NCBI GenBank assembly: GCA_018375675.1
Contig: JAHACW010000001.1
Span: forward strand, 62,001 to 126,000
From: Actinomyces sp.
GTDB taxonomy: Bacteria > Actinomycetota > Actinomycetes > Actinomycetales > Actinomycetaceae
DNA length: 64,000 bases
Direction of reading: 5' to 3'
Each line of letters opens with the position of its first letter. Position 1 is the first letter of the stretch. A model generated the notes under the pieces. The model saw only the letters and a program-made list of their open reading frames with translations, ran no database searches and was not told the DNA's origin. Positions 8,042 to 17,041 of the stretch are shown here, piece by piece. The position numbers and the translations under genes were made by a program.

Positions 8042-9109
8042 TCAGAAGTCGTACTTGTCGATGTTATCCGCGTTGAAGCGCACGGGGTCACCGACGACGA
8101 CGGTCTTGTTCTCGCCGATTGTGCGCTCACCGAGGTTTCCGGCAGTGAACTTCTCCCCTACCTCGCCCTTAATTGCGCCACTATCGAGCGCTGCACCCGC
8201 GTACGCGGCCACGTATCCGAGCTGGGCGGGATCCCACAGGGCAAACTCCTTGACGGTCCCGTCCTTCACGAAGGAACGCATTTCGTTGGGCAGGCCCAGG
8301 CCGGTCAGAACAACCTTGCCCTTGTAGTCGGAGGTCGACAGGTAGCGCGCTGTGGCGGCGATGCCGACGGTGGTCGGCGAGACGATCGCGTTGAGGTCGG
8401 GGTGAGCCTGGAGCAGGCCCTGTGCCTCCTGGAACGACTTCGTGTCATCGTCGTCGCCATAGACCTTCGCGACGATCTCAATGCCCTTGTACTTGTCGTT
8501 CGAGGCGATTTCGTCCTCCATGAACTTGATCCACGCGTTCTGGTTGGCGGCGTTTGCCGTCGCAGAGAGGATGGCTACCTTGCCGGAACCGCCGATCTGG
8601 TCGGAGACCATGTCGAGCATGGTGATCGCAACCTGCTTGGACTCAACCTGGTTAATGAACAGGTCTCGGCACTCTGCCGCGCTATCGGAGTCGAAGGTGA
8701 CGACCTTTGTGCCGGCCTTGCGGGCATCCTGAAGCGCCGGGCATACGGCATCGGGGTCATTCGCGGCAATCACGAGGACATTCGTGCCCGCCTGCACCTC
8801 GGAGTTGATGAAGGAGACCTGCGAGGAGGAGGACGCCTCGAGCGGGCCAACGACATTGACCTCGGCGAAGCCGATCTCGCCCGCAGCGTTCTTGCCGCCG
8901 CCGAGCATGACGTCGGAGAAGGGGTTGTTCAGCTGCTTGGGGATGAACGTGATCGACTGGGACGAAACATCGTACGAACCGGAGGCATCGCCGCCGGAGC
9001 TGGACTCGCTACCCTTCGTCGACGTTCCACCGCCGCAGGCGGACATCAGGAGGGCCGAGGCCAGCGTGAGTGCGCCGAGAGCGGCCGCACCTTTCTTCAT
9101 GTGAGACAT
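8042..9109 (-). CDS. rhaS: Rhamnose ABC transporter substrate-binding lipoprotein
   Basis: 355 residues, ATG at 9109 with AAAGGA upstream. The N terminus is a lipoprotein signal ending in a LLMSAC lipobox, followed by a Gly/Ser-rich linker. The rest is a periplasmic-binding-protein type I fold (ribose/LsrB group). Typical stretches are FIPKQLNNPFSDVMLGGGK, VLVIAANDPDAVCPAL and AIVSPTTVGIAATARYL. The final DKYDF tail matches RhaS-type proteins. It captures L-rhamnose outside the membrane for the two permeases encoded upstream. It is last in the operon, 67 bases after the permease gene. A weak GC hairpin in that gap could allow extra expression. Confidence 0.88.
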   Translation of the reverse strand: MSHMKKGAAALGALTLASALLMSACGGGTSTKGSESSSGGDASGSYDVSSQSITFIPKQLNNPFSDVMLGGGKNAAGEIGFAEVNVVGPLEASSSSQVSFINSEVQAGTNVLVIAANDPDAVCPALQDARKAGTKVVTFDSDSAAECRDLFINQVESKQVAITMLDMVSDQIGGSGKVAILSATANAANQNAWIKFMEDEIASNDKYKGIEIVAKVYGDDDDTKSFQEAQGLLQAHPDLNAIVSPTTVGIAATARYLSTSDYKGKVVLTGLGLPNEMRSFVKDGTVKEFALWDPAQLGYVAAYAGAALDSGAIKGEVGEKFTAGNLGERTIGENKTVVVGDPVRFNADNIDKYDF

Positions 9110-9176
9110 CGTTGTCTTTTCCTTTCGGGCGCACGCGCCCTGTTGCGGGGGCGTGGTGCCCCTCGTTGTGGGATTG

Positions 9177-10229
9177 TTAGGCGCTCGCCGCGCCCGGTGC
9201 GACGCTGACGCGAGGGGTACGCGCATCAGCTCGATGTGCCAGACGTTGGCGGATGGCATCCACCAGCGATGGCGCGACGACGGAACCGATCAGGAGCAAG
9301 CCCGTGACCAGAACCAGGATGACTTCGGGAATTCGGTTGAGGCGCAGCGCGTAGTTGAGAACACCGATCGTCAGGACACCGCACACGCTGCCCCAGATCG
9401 AGCCTCGGCCGCCGAAGACGCTGACCCCACCGAAGACAACGGCGGCGATGACGACGAGCTCGAGGCCCTCGACGTTGTCGGCCTTCGCCGCGGAGTAACG
9501 CAGCGTCCAGTAGATGCCTGCCAGTGCTGCCATGAGCCCCGACAGAGTCAGGGCGATAACGCGAGAACGCTTCGTGTCAATGCCGACGAACTCGGCGGCC
9601 TGCCTGGAGTAACCGAGCGCGAAGAGGCCTCGACCGTACGGGGTCTTGTGCAGCAGGAGCCAGAAGAGAATGACGAACAGGATGACGGGGATTGCCATGT
9701 AGGGGATGCCCGTGGACCCAAACGATCCGGTGACCGCGGAGGTTGCCCACTCCGGGAAGTCGGAGATCGACTGGTCGCCGATGACGACGAGGGCGAGACC
9801 TCGATACAGCGCGAGCGTACCGATCGTGACCGCGAGCGCCGGCAGTCCCACATAGGCGGTCATGAATGCATTGACGAGGCCGCACGCCAGTCCGATGAGG
9901 AGGCAGATCGCAATGCTCGCCCAGAATCCGACGCCCGACTGGACGAGAACTCCGAAGGATGCGCTGACAAGGCCGGCGGTCGAGGCGACGGACAGGTCGA
10001 TGTCGGCGTTGATCATAACGAGGGTCATGGGCAGTGCCATGAGGAGCGTCGCCGTCACGTCCAAGGTGAGGAACGTGAGCGTGCGAGGCTGGCTGAACCT
10101 CGGGATGAGGATGGTCGCGACTGCAATGGCGAGGATGAGGATGAGGGTCATGTGCGAGTCGCGCGAGGAGAACACGCGTCGAATCGAAGCCATGAGGTCA
10201 CGTGACGAGGTCTGAGTCGCGGTGCTCAT
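9177..10229 (-). CDS. Rhamnose ABC transporter permease (second)
   Basis: 350 residues, BPD_transp_2 (RbsC-like) permease with about ten membrane segments. Family signatures include MTLVMINADIDLSVASTAGL (residues about 65-85) and the late EAA-like region VVFGGVSVFGGRGSIWG. The start ATG at 10229 shares one base with the preceding stop (TGATG). It forms a heterodimeric channel with the permease encoded immediately upstream; in rhaSTPQ systems these are RhaP and RhaQ. Which letter applies cannot be decided from sequence alone. Confidence 0.88.
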   Translation of the reverse strand: MSTATQTSSRDLMASIRRVFSSRDSHMTLILILAIAVATILIPRFSQPRTLTFLTLDVTATLLMALPMTLVMINADIDLSVASTAGLVSASFGVLVQSGVGFWASIAICLLIGLACGLVNAFMTAYVGLPALAVTIGTLALYRGLALVVIGDQSISDFPEWATSAVTGSFGSTGIPYMAIPVILFVILFWLLLHKTPYGRGLFALGYSRQAAEFVGIDTKRSRVIALTLSGLMAALAGIYWTLRYSAAKADNVEGLELVVIAAVVFGGVSVFGGRGSIWGSVCGVLTIGVLNYALRLNRIPEVILVLVTGLLLIGSVVAPSLVDAIRQRLAHRADARTPRVSVAPGAASA

Positions 10230-11311
10230 CAGCGATCCGCTCCCTTCTTGCGCAGCGCCTCGTGACGGCGCATTGAGCTGACTCGGTCGACGACGATCGC
10301 GATGAGGATGAGCGCACCAACGACGGCCTTTTGCCAGAATTTGTCGACGCCGACAGCTGTAAGCGCGGACGTCATGGTGGTGAGGAGGAGCGCACCGATA
10401 GCGGCTCCGTAGGCGGTTCCAACACCGCCGGTCATTGCAACGCCGCCGACGACGCACGCGGCAACAATGTCAAGTTCCATGCCTGCGCCCGTCGTTGCGC
10501 CAACGGAGTTAAAGCGGGAGGCGTAGAGGACGCCGCCGAGTCCAACGAGCGCGCCGTTGACGACGAAGGCCATAAATACGCGCTTGGCGACGGGGATACC
10601 GTAGACGGCTGCGGCTGTACGGTCGGAGCCGATCGCGTAGAGATCACGTCCGGATCGGGCGTAGCGCTGGTAGAGCGAGACGATCACGATAACGATGACC
10701 GCCAGAAGAGTGAGCAGCGGGAAGCCACCAATCGTCGCGACACCCAGGTCACCGAAGGCCTGGGGGCGGTCACCGGCGAAGTACTGAGTGGATCCTGCCC
10801 ACCAGTTCAGTCCTCCTCGGAAGACGTAGAGAGTGCCCAGGGTAATGACCATTGCGGGGACTTTCGCCTGCGTGACGAGCAGTCCATTGAGTGCTCCGAG
10901 CAGTGCCCCCAGAACGATTCCTGCGATGAAGACGACGACGATGGGCAGTCCGGGGTTAGCCGCGAACAGGAAGCCCGTGGCGAAGGCCGAGCACCCGAGT
11001 ATGGAGCCGACCGAGAGGTCGACGCCTTCTGATTGAATGATGAGGGACTGTCCGGCGGCCATCAGCATAGCGATCGTCGCGTTGAGGAAGAGGTCGCGTA
11101 CTCCCTGGGCGGAGAGGAAGCGCGGATTCATCACCCACGTCAACAGGACCAGGGCAATGAGGGCCGCGATCACCGGGAGCTCTCGCATGGACAGGAGAGA
11201 GCGCAGCTTCGATGCGGAGTGCACCTTGGTCACAGACGAGGAGCTGGCTGACTCCCGGCTCACCGGCGCAGAGCCGTGGATGCGGGAGGGAGGTGTCAGT
11301 GTCGTTGTCAT
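10229..11311 (-). CDS. Rhamnose ABC transporter permease (first)
   Basis: 360 residues, RbsC-family permease. It has a charged cytosolic N-terminal tail, then about ten hydrophobic segments. SLIIQSEGVDLSVGSILG is the conserved early loop and IVAACVVGGVAMTGGVGTAYG is the ATPase-contact region near the C terminus. The gene overlaps the ATPase gene by four bases (ATGA at 11308-11311) and the next permease by one base, so the three are translationally coupled. It is a partner of the second permease in L-rhamnose import. Confidence 0.88.
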   Translation of the reverse strand: MTTTLTPPSRIHGSAPVSRESASSSSVTKVHSASKLRSLLSMRELPVIAALIALVLLTWVMNPRFLSAQGVRDLFLNATIAMLMAAGQSLIIQSEGVDLSVGSILGCSAFATGFLFAANPGLPIVVVFIAGIVLGALLGALNGLLVTQAKVPAMVITLGTLYVFRGGLNWWAGSTQYFAGDRPQAFGDLGVATIGGFPLLTLLAVIVIVIVSLYQRYARSGRDLYAIGSDRTAAAVYGIPVAKRVFMAFVVNGALVGLGGVLYASRFNSVGATTGAGMELDIVAACVVGGVAMTGGVGTAYGAAIGALLLTTMTSALTAVGVDKFWQKAVVGALILIAIVVDRVSSMRRHEALRKKGADR

Positions 11312-12822
11312 GATGCGGCCTTTTCGTGGTCGGTTGCCGCCGTCATAATGGCGTCAGCTGTGGCTTCTTCTCTGGTGAATTCGCCGGTGATACGGCCTTC
11401 GCACATGACGAGGACGCGGTCTGCCATGCCGAGCACCTCAGGCAGTTCCGAGGAGATCATGATGACGGCGACTCCCCTGGTGGCGAGGGTGGAGATCAGT
11501 CGGTGCACCTCAGACTTGGTTCCCACATCGATGCCGCGGGTCGGCTCATCAACGATGAGGATCTTGGGATCGGTGGCAAGCCATTTCGCCAAGACGACCT
11601 TCTGCTGGTTGCCACCCGACAGCGCGGACACGGGGGTGTCCTGGGTGGCCGTCTTCACTTCGAGGTGTGTGGACCATTCCTGTGCGACCGCTCGCTCGGT
11701 CCGCGAGTTGATGAGTCCGCAGCGAGCGAGTTTGCTGCGCAGCGTGAGGGCCGTGTTGCGGGCGACGGACAGGTCCATGACGAGGCCTTGCTTGCGCCTG
11801 TCCTCGGGGACGAAGGCGAGGCCGGCTCGGATCGCTCCCACCGTGTCACCGAGCTTCAGCGACTTGCCGAAGGCGGTCACTGTGCCGCCGTCCGCTTTGT
11901 CGATGCCCATGATCGTTCGCACGACCTCGGAGCGGCCAGCTCCGACGAGGCCCGCCAGTCCAAGGATTTCTCCGCTGCGGACCTCGAAGCTCACGTCTTC
12001 GAAGGCTCCGTAGCGGGTGAGTCCTTCGACTCTCAGGACCGGATCGCCGATCTGCGCATCCAGCTTGGGGAAGAGCTGATCAACGTCACGGCCGACCATG
12101 TCTCGCACGAGCTGAGCCTTCGTGGTTCCCTCCAGGTCACGGGTCGACACGTAGGCGCCGTCGCGCATGATCGTCACGTCGTCGCACAGGTCGAAGATTT
12201 CTTCCATCCTGTGCGAGATGAACATGAGGGAGGCTCCCTTATCGCGCAGTGAGCGCGCGACGGAGAAGAGACGGTCGACCTCGTGCCCCGACAGAGCGGC
12301 CGTCGGTTCATCCATGATGAGAACCTTGGCGTCCAGCGAGATCGCCTTTGCAATTTCGATGATCTGCTGATCCGCGATCGACAGTCCATCTGCCAACTGC
12401 GAGGGGTCGATCGGCACCTCGAGCCGGTCAAAGAGCTCTTGGGCGTCGCGCTTCATGGCCGCATGATCGATGAGGCCAAGGCGTCCCCTGGGCTGTCGGC
12501 CCACGTAGATGTTCTCGGCGACCGTCAGGTCGGGGAACAGCGTGGGCTCCTGGTAGATCACTGAGATTCCGGCAGCCTTCGATTCAGCAGGGGTCTTGAA
12601 GCGCACCGGCTGGCCATCAACTAAAAACTCTCCGGAGTTTGGCTGGTGAATGCCGGCGAGCACCTTCACGAGCGTCGACTTACCCGCACCGTTTTCGCCG
12701 GCCAGGGCGTGAATGCGGTGCGGATACAGCTCGATACACCCATCAGACATCGCGGTGAAGGAGCCGAACTTCTTCACGGCATGCTGGAGCGAGACGACTG
12801 GCCTTTCAGCTTCTCGTGTCAT
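11308..12822 (-). CDS. rhaT: Rhamnose ABC transporter ATPase (double NBD)
   Basis: 504 residues, RbsA/MglA-type fusion of two nucleotide-binding domains. NBD1: Walker A GENGAGKST, DGLSIADQQ signature region, Walker B LIMDEPTAAL. NBD2: degenerate Walker A LAGLVGAGRSE, signature LSGGNQQK, intact Walker B LIVDEPTRGIDVG. A canonical first site and a non-canonical second Walker A are usual for sugar importers of this class. The start is set at ATG 12822 because it has GAGGTG upstream; the frame stays open further upstream through the operator and is not coding there. First gene of the transport operon. The symbol follows the RhaSTPQ naming of Rhizobium. Confidence 0.88.
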   Translation of the reverse strand: MTREAERPVVSLQHAVKKFGSFTAMSDGCIELYPHRIHALAGENGAGKSTLVKVLAGIHQPNSGEFLVDGQPVRFKTPAESKAAGISVIYQEPTLFPDLTVAENIYVGRQPRGRLGLIDHAAMKRDAQELFDRLEVPIDPSQLADGLSIADQQIIEIAKAISLDAKVLIMDEPTAALSGHEVDRLFSVARSLRDKGASLMFISHRMEEIFDLCDDVTIMRDGAYVSTRDLEGTTKAQLVRDMVGRDVDQLFPKLDAQIGDPVLRVEGLTRYGAFEDVSFEVRSGEILGLAGLVGAGRSEVVRTIMGIDKADGGTVTAFGKSLKLGDTVGAIRAGLAFVPEDRRKQGLVMDLSVARNTALTLRSKLARCGLINSRTERAVAQEWSTHLEVKTATQDTPVSALSGGNQQKVVLAKWLATDPKILIVDEPTRGIDVGTKSEVHRLISTLATRGVAVIMISSELPEVLGMADRVLVMCEGRITGEFTREEATADAIMTAATDHEKAAS

Positions 12823-12845
12823 GTGGTCACCTCTTCGTCGAGGAA

Positions 12846-12897
12846 TGAAACGATTCAGATAGATAGAAAGTGTGCCACACGACAATATGCATGTCAA
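12846..12897 (-). promoter_or_regulatory. Promoter and operator of the rhamnose transport operon
   Basis: On the minus strand a consensus -35 TTGACA (12892-12897) is followed, after a 17-base spacer, by a weak -10 (CACACT). The operator palindrome TGAAACGATTCA lies at 12846-12857, one base off the perfect site at 3334-3347. Confidence 0.65.
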
Positions 12898-12964
12898 CTC
12901 TATAGGGAAGCCTTGAACTTGCCTAGAAAATTGAAGCGGAAACCTACTCGGAGGTGCCACAATA

Positions 12965-12975
12965 TGAACGTTTCA
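12965..12975 (+). promoter_or_regulatory. Degenerate operator ahead of the lacI-type gene
   Basis: TGAACGTTTCA, the rhamnose operator with one base missing at the centre, 26 bases upstream of the regulator start. It suggests autoregulation, probably weaker because the half-site spacing is altered. Confidence 0.5.
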
Positions 12976-13001
12976 TCACTCGAGTTCCCGAAAGAGCTAC
13001 C

Positions 13002-14111
13002 ATGACGCCGCCCCACCGCACCCCAGAGGGCACGAGTCCCCAGGACGCAACCACTGCCTCGTCCCCCTCAATGCCCCGCAAAGCCCCCGGCGTCAAAGAC
13101 GTCGCCGCTCTTGCGGGCGTGAGCGTCGGCTCCGTGTCTAACGTCATTAACCGGCGCGACAGCGTGCGCCCCGACGTGCGTGAGCGCGTCGAGGCGGCGA
13201 TCGCGCAGCTCGGCTACAAGCCCAATCCGACTGCACAGGCCCTGCGGCGGGGGACCTCGCCGCTCGTAGGCGTGGCGGTCTTCGACCTGACGAACCCGTT
13301 CTTCATGGAGGCTGCTGCTGCCATGGAGCGCGTGCTATCGCGCGAGGGCTACATCATGACGCTGTCTTCCACACACGCCTCCGTGCAGGAGGAGCGTGAC
13401 CTGCTCGAGGCACTGGGGCGCCAGGCGGTGCGCGGCGTTCTTCTCACCCCCGCAGACTCCACACATGAGGCCGCCACGCGTTTGGTTGAGGAGGGGACAC
13501 CGGTCGTCCTCTTCGACGCAGCTGAGGCGCCCGAGGGCCTGCCATCCGTGTCAATCGACGACCGCGCGGGTGCCGCGCTAGCGATCGAACACCTTCTAGC
13601 ACTCGGACATGAGCGAATCTGTTTCCTCAACGGCCCCGCCGACATGCGCCAATCCGTACAGCGCCTCGCGGGCGTACGGGACGCCGTCGAGCACTGGCAG
13701 CACCTGACGGGTTCTGACAACGTCCAGTTGACCGTGTACAACGCGCAGTCGTACACCGCCCAGGCAGGGTATGCGGCCACCGAAGACGCCATCACCGAGG
13801 CCCGCACCGCCTCCGACGATGCGAACCCCACCGCCGTCTTCTGCGCGAACGATCTGCTGGCCGTGGGTGTCATGTCCGCGCTGCGCGTCGCAGGAATTTC
13901 CATTCCCGACGACGTATCCGTCATTGGCTTCGACGACATTCCCCTGGCCGCACAGATGCCCGTTCCGCTCACAACAATCCGCCAGCCCATGGACGAACTC
14001 GGAGCGGCGGCCGCAGAACTCCTGTTGTCCGGCTCCGACGCGCCCGTGCAGCACCAGACCTTCAGCCCCGTCCTCGCCATCCGCGAATCGACGGCAAAGC
14101 CGAGGGAATAA
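13002..14111 (+). CDS. LacI-family transcriptional regulator of the rhamnose genes
   Basis: 369 residues. Start taken at ATG 13002; the frame extends upstream to a GTG at 12954 but that overlaps the operator. An N-terminal disordered stretch precedes the LacI helix-turn-helix VKDVAALAGVSVGSVSNVINR (about residues 28-48), followed by the hinge helix with RVEAAIAQLGYKPNPTAQALR. The remainder is a periplasmic-binding-protein-like sensor: VGVAVFDLTNPFF, GVLLTPADST, DDIPLAAQMPVPLTTIRQP. It is divergent from the transport operon. Palindromes near TGAAACGTTTCA at four promoters fit a LacI-type CG-centred operator, so it most likely represses rhamnose uptake and breakdown. L-rhamnose or rhamnulose is the probable inducer. 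Confidence 0.85.
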   Translation: MTPPHRTPEGTSPQDATTASSPSMPRKAPGVKDVAALAGVSVGSVSNVINRRDSVRPDVRERVEAAIAQLGYKPNPTAQALRRGTSPLVGVAVFDLTNPFFMEAAAAMERVLSREGYIMTLSSTHASVQEERDLLEALGRQAVRGVLLTPADSTHEAATRLVEEGTPVVLFDAAEAPEGLPSVSIDDRAGAALAIEHLLALGHERICFLNGPADMRQSVQRLAGVRDAVEHWQHLTGSDNVQLTVYNAQSYTAQAGYAATEDAITEARTASDDANPTAVFCANDLLAVGVMSALRVAGISIPDDVSVIGFDDIPLAAQMPVPLTTIRQPMDELGAAAAELLLSGSDAPVQHQTFSPVLAIRESTAKPRE

Positions 14112-14186
14112 AGCGCAGTAATAGAGCCCGATAACGCCAAGGCGTTCCACTCGCCAAGACCGCACTCGTCGACGCACAACCAAACA

Positions 14187-14228
14187 GTGAGGGGGTGGGG
14201 TTCCCAACCGGGAACCCCACCCCCTCAC
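14187..14228. terminator. Bidirectional terminator between lacI-type and dhaL-like genes
   Basis: A perfect 19-bp stem (14187-14205 with 14210-14228) with loop AACC, centred between two convergent genes. There is no long T-tract. Confidence 0.75.
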
Positions 14229-14248
14229 CGAACTGCTAAGCCGCAGCC

Positions 14249-14947
14249 TCAGAGGTTTTCGACGACCGCTGCGCGGGGGCCGCGCTCACCTGTGGATGCG
14301 TCGCGCCAGGCCTCGAGGGCCCGCAGGAACGCGGTGGCACCGGGGTCCTGGAGGCCGATCGACCGGTCCTGCAGCCAGGAGGCGCGGCCGCGCTGCGACT
14401 GGAGGTCGCGGGTGGCGACCACGGCCTCAGCTGCGTCGGCGATGGCGCTATCGAGGGCCGCCGCCGCGAGCGCGCTGTCCGAAGCGACCGCGGGGTTGGC
14501 CTCGATGCTGCGAGCCAGCGAATCGACGGCGGGCACCATCGCGTCGAGGATGGTCTTGTCCCCCACCTGGCTCTTACCCCGGTGAGAGATGGAGCTTGCC
14601 GCCGCGCGGATGAAGGCCTCGGCTTCGACGGCCGTGACGTCCTCGCAGCCGACCCACACCTTCGATCCGGCGAGGAGGCCGCCGGCGACCAGCGCCGCCA
14701 TCGTCGACGGGTTGGCGTTGGCGAACGCCTTCGCGCAGGCGCGCGCGACGTCGGAGGGGGCGGGTTCGGGCTCGGTCGGCATGGCCTTGAGCGCCTCGAT
14801 GACCGCGCGGGCACCCGCGGAAATCGTGATGCCGAGGTCACCGTCGCCAAGGACCTGGTCGAGGTCGCGCAGTTCGTCCGATGATTCGATGAGCAGCGTC
14901 ATCGAATCCTGAATGCGCTGGATGAGTTCGGGTGAACGCATTGTCAT
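14249..14947 (-). CDS. DhaL-like kinase subunit
   Basis: 232 residues, DAK2/DhaL domain. The three metal-binding Asp residues are present in LDQVLGDGDLG near residue 30-37, as are GDKTILDAMVP and the C-terminal RGRASWLQDRSIGLQDPGA, all diagnostic of DhaL. In canonical DhaL the second motif reads GGASGPLFG; here it is NPSTMAALVAG, as in divergent subfamilies. DhaL binds ATP (or ADP in PTS types) and passes phosphate to the ketose held by DhaK. The start ATG 14947 overlaps the dhaK-like stop (ATGA). No DhaM/PTS subunit is nearby, so ATP is the likely phosphate donor. The substrate may be a C4 ketose such as erythrulose rather than dihydroxyacetone. Confidence 0.82.
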   Translation of the reverse strand: MTMRSPELIQRIQDSMTLLIESSDELRDLDQVLGDGDLGITISAGARAVIEALKAMPTEPEPAPSDVARACAKAFANANPSTMAALVAGGLLAGSKVWVGCEDVTAVEAEAFIRAAASSISHRGKSQVGDKTILDAMVPAVDSLARSIEANPAVASDSALAAAALDSAIADAAEAVVATRDLQSQRGRASWLQDRSIGLQDPGATAFLRALEAWRDASTGERGPRAAVVENL

Positions 14948-15945
14948 GCCTCCCTGAAGAACGGGGACTGGGCGGGGGCGTCGAGGAGCTCGAGGAGCTC
15001 GTCATCGACCTTGAGCAGCGAGATCGATGCGCCGGCCATTTCGAGGGACGTCGCGTATTCGCCGATGTAGCGGCGTTCGATGACGACGCCGAGTTCCTCG
15101 AGCCTCTGGTGGGTGCGGCGGTAGAGCAGGTAGAGCTCTTCGAGGGGTGTGGCGCCGAGGCCGTTGACGAGGACGGCGACACGGTCACCCTCACCCAGGC
15201 CGAGGTCGGGGATGACGGAGTCGAGGATCTGGTCCGCGATCTCGTCGGCGGTTCCGAGGGGGCCGCGGTGGATGCCGGGTTCGCCGTGGATACCGATGCC
15301 GATTTCCATTTCCCCTTCGGGCAGGTCGAAGGATGCGGCGCCCGTGGTCGGGAGGATCGTCGGGGACAGGCCGACGCCCATGGTGGCCGTGTTGTCGACG
15401 ACCTTCTGGGCGACGGCGGCTACCTCGTCGAGGCTGTCGCCGCGCTCGGCGGCAGCGCCCGCGGCCTTGTAGGCGAAGAAGATGCCGGCGACGCCGCGGC
15501 GGTCCTTAGCGCGTTCCTTGGGCTGGGAGGCAACGTCGTCGCAGCCGAGGACAGTACGCGTCTCGATACCGTCGAGTTCGAGGAGGTCGACGGCCAGGTC
15601 GAAGTTGAAGACGTCGCCGCCGTAGTTGCCGTAGAGGAAGAGCACGCCCGCTCCGCCGTCGACGGCCTTGGCGGCGTCGGCGCACTGCTGGACCGACGGG
15701 GAGGAGAACACGTTACCGATGGCGACGCCGGAGCACAGCCCCTTGCCGACGTAGCCCTTGAAGAGGGGGAGGTGACCGGAGCCGCCGCCAGTGACGATGC
15801 CGACCCGGCCGGGTGCCGGGCTGTCGGCGCGGACGAGGACGCGCCTATCGTCTCCGGGGGTGCGGACCTGATCGGGGTGCGCCAGGAGAATGCCCTCAAC
15901 CATCTCATCGACGAACTGGTCGGGGTTGTTAATGATCTTCTTCAT
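14944..15945 (-). CDS. DhaK-like kinase subunit (dihydroxyacetone/erythrulose kinase family)
   Basis: 333 residues from the ATG at 15945, whose AGAAAGGA lies seven bases upstream; the ATG at 15951 is too close to it. DhaK features: GGGSGHLPLFKGYVGKGL (canonical GGGSGHEPxHxG), GVLFLYGNYGGD, and the covalent substrate histidine in GIGIHGEPGI. The altered loop after GGGSGH matches DhaK paralogues that I associate with erythrulose kinases of actinobacterial tetritol pathways, so the natural substrate may be a C4 ketose. This is inference. It is encoded between the ABC permeases and the DhaL-like subunit, so uptake and phosphorylation are linked. Confidence 0.82.
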   Translation of the reverse strand: MKKIINNPDQFVDEMVEGILLAHPDQVRTPGDDRRVLVRADSPAPGRVGIVTGGGSGHLPLFKGYVGKGLCSGVAIGNVFSSPSVQQCADAAKAVDGGAGVLFLYGNYGGDVFNFDLAVDLLELDGIETRTVLGCDDVASQPKERAKDRRGVAGIFFAYKAAGAAAERGDSLDEVAAVAQKVVDNTATMGVGLSPTILPTTGAASFDLPEGEMEIGIGIHGEPGIHRGPLGTADEIADQILDSVIPDLGLGEGDRVAVLVNGLGATPLEELYLLYRRTHQRLEELGVVIERRYIGEYATSLEMAGASISLLKVDDELLELLDAPAQSPFFREA

Positions 15946-15947
15946 GA

Positions 15948-17036
15948 TCATTTCCTTTCTGTTGCGCCGCTATTGAGGGCGGCTGCTGGTTGTGGGCGCC
16001 TGAACGTCGATGTCAGGCGTGTTCGAACGTCTTTCCAGTCGACGCAGTCGAGAACGAGGACGCCGATAAGGATGACGCCCTGGGCGATTGCGTACTGGAA
16101 GGCGGATAGGCGCATGGAGGTGAAACCGCTTTGGACGACCTGGAGGGTGAGGGCCGCGAGGAATACGCCGCCGACGGTGGCGAAACCGCCGTTCGGGTTG
16201 GTCCCGCCGAGGACGGCGATGACGATGACGAGCAGCACGTAGGAGGCGCCGTAGTCGGCCGAGGCCGTGGGGTTTCGTGCGATGAACACGATGCCCGTGA
16301 GGGAGCCGAGGAATCCGGTGAGCAGGTAGGAGCTCATGAGGATTCGGGAGGAACGAATTCCGGAGAATCGGGCGGCTGTCCCGTTGGATCCTTCGAGGGA
16401 GAGGGACAGTCCCAGCGGGGAGCGGTTGAGGATGAATCCGACGAGGAGGGCGACGAGTCCGAAGACGATGAAGAGGAGGGGAACTCCTGCGACTGCGGTC
16501 TTGCCGAACGCCGTCAGCGCTTCGGGGGATCCGTAGAGGGTTTTGCCGCCCGTCCACACGACGGCGAGGCCGTTGAAGATCTGCATGGTGCCGAGCGTGG
16601 CGAGGATCGGGGTGACGCCGACGTAGGCGATGAGGACGCCGTTGACGAGGCCGCACAGGAGTCCGACGCCCAGCCCGATGAGGATGATAACGGGGCCCCA
16701 TTGTTCGGTTCCGCCCAGCGCGCTCGAGGTGTAGAGGGTCGACACGGTGATCGCGCAGAGGTTCGCGATGGCGACGAGCGACAGGTCGATGCCGCCGGTG
16801 ACCATCGAGATCATCATGGCGATGGAGAGGATGCCGATTTCTGCGACGGCGAGCAGCATGTTCTGCAGGTTGAGGCCCGTGAGGAACACGCTCGGGGAGA
16901 GGACCGAGAAGATTCCGATGGCCACGAGGAGGATGAGGACCATGCGGGCGATCGACCGGTCGCGGCGCAGCCGGGACAGGAGCGAGGCGCTGAAGCGATC
17001 AATCCGGGAGTTTGTGTCGCGGAGTGTGTTGTTCAT
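15948..17036 (-). CDS. Sugar/polyol ABC transporter permease 2
   Basis: 362 residues from ATG 17036 (AAGGA eight bases upstream); an ATG at 17045 overlapping the previous stop is the alternative. RbsC-like permease with about ten membrane segments. ISMVTGGIDLSLVAIANL is the conserved loop and IVIAVLGGTNPNGGFATVGG is the ATPase-contact region, where NPNGG replaces the commoner SxxGG. It pairs with the next permease upstream for import of the substrate of the DhaK/DhaL-like kinase. Confidence 0.85.
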   Translation of the reverse strand: MNNTLRDTNSRIDRFSASLLSRLRRDRSIARMVLILLVAIGIFSVLSPSVFLTGLNLQNMLLAVAEIGILSIAMMISMVTGGIDLSLVAIANLCAITVSTLYTSSALGGTEQWGPVIILIGLGVGLLCGLVNGVLIAYVGVTPILATLGTMQIFNGLAVVWTGGKTLYGSPEALTAFGKTAVAGVPLLFIVFGLVALLVGFILNRSPLGLSLSLEGSNGTAARFSGIRSSRILMSSYLLTGFLGSLTGIVFIARNPTASADYGASYVLLVIVIAVLGGTNPNGGFATVGGVFLAALTLQVVQSGFTSMRLSAFQYAIAQGVILIGVLVLDCVDWKDVRTRLTSTFRRPQPAAALNSGATERK

Positions 17037-17041
17037 GGGAC

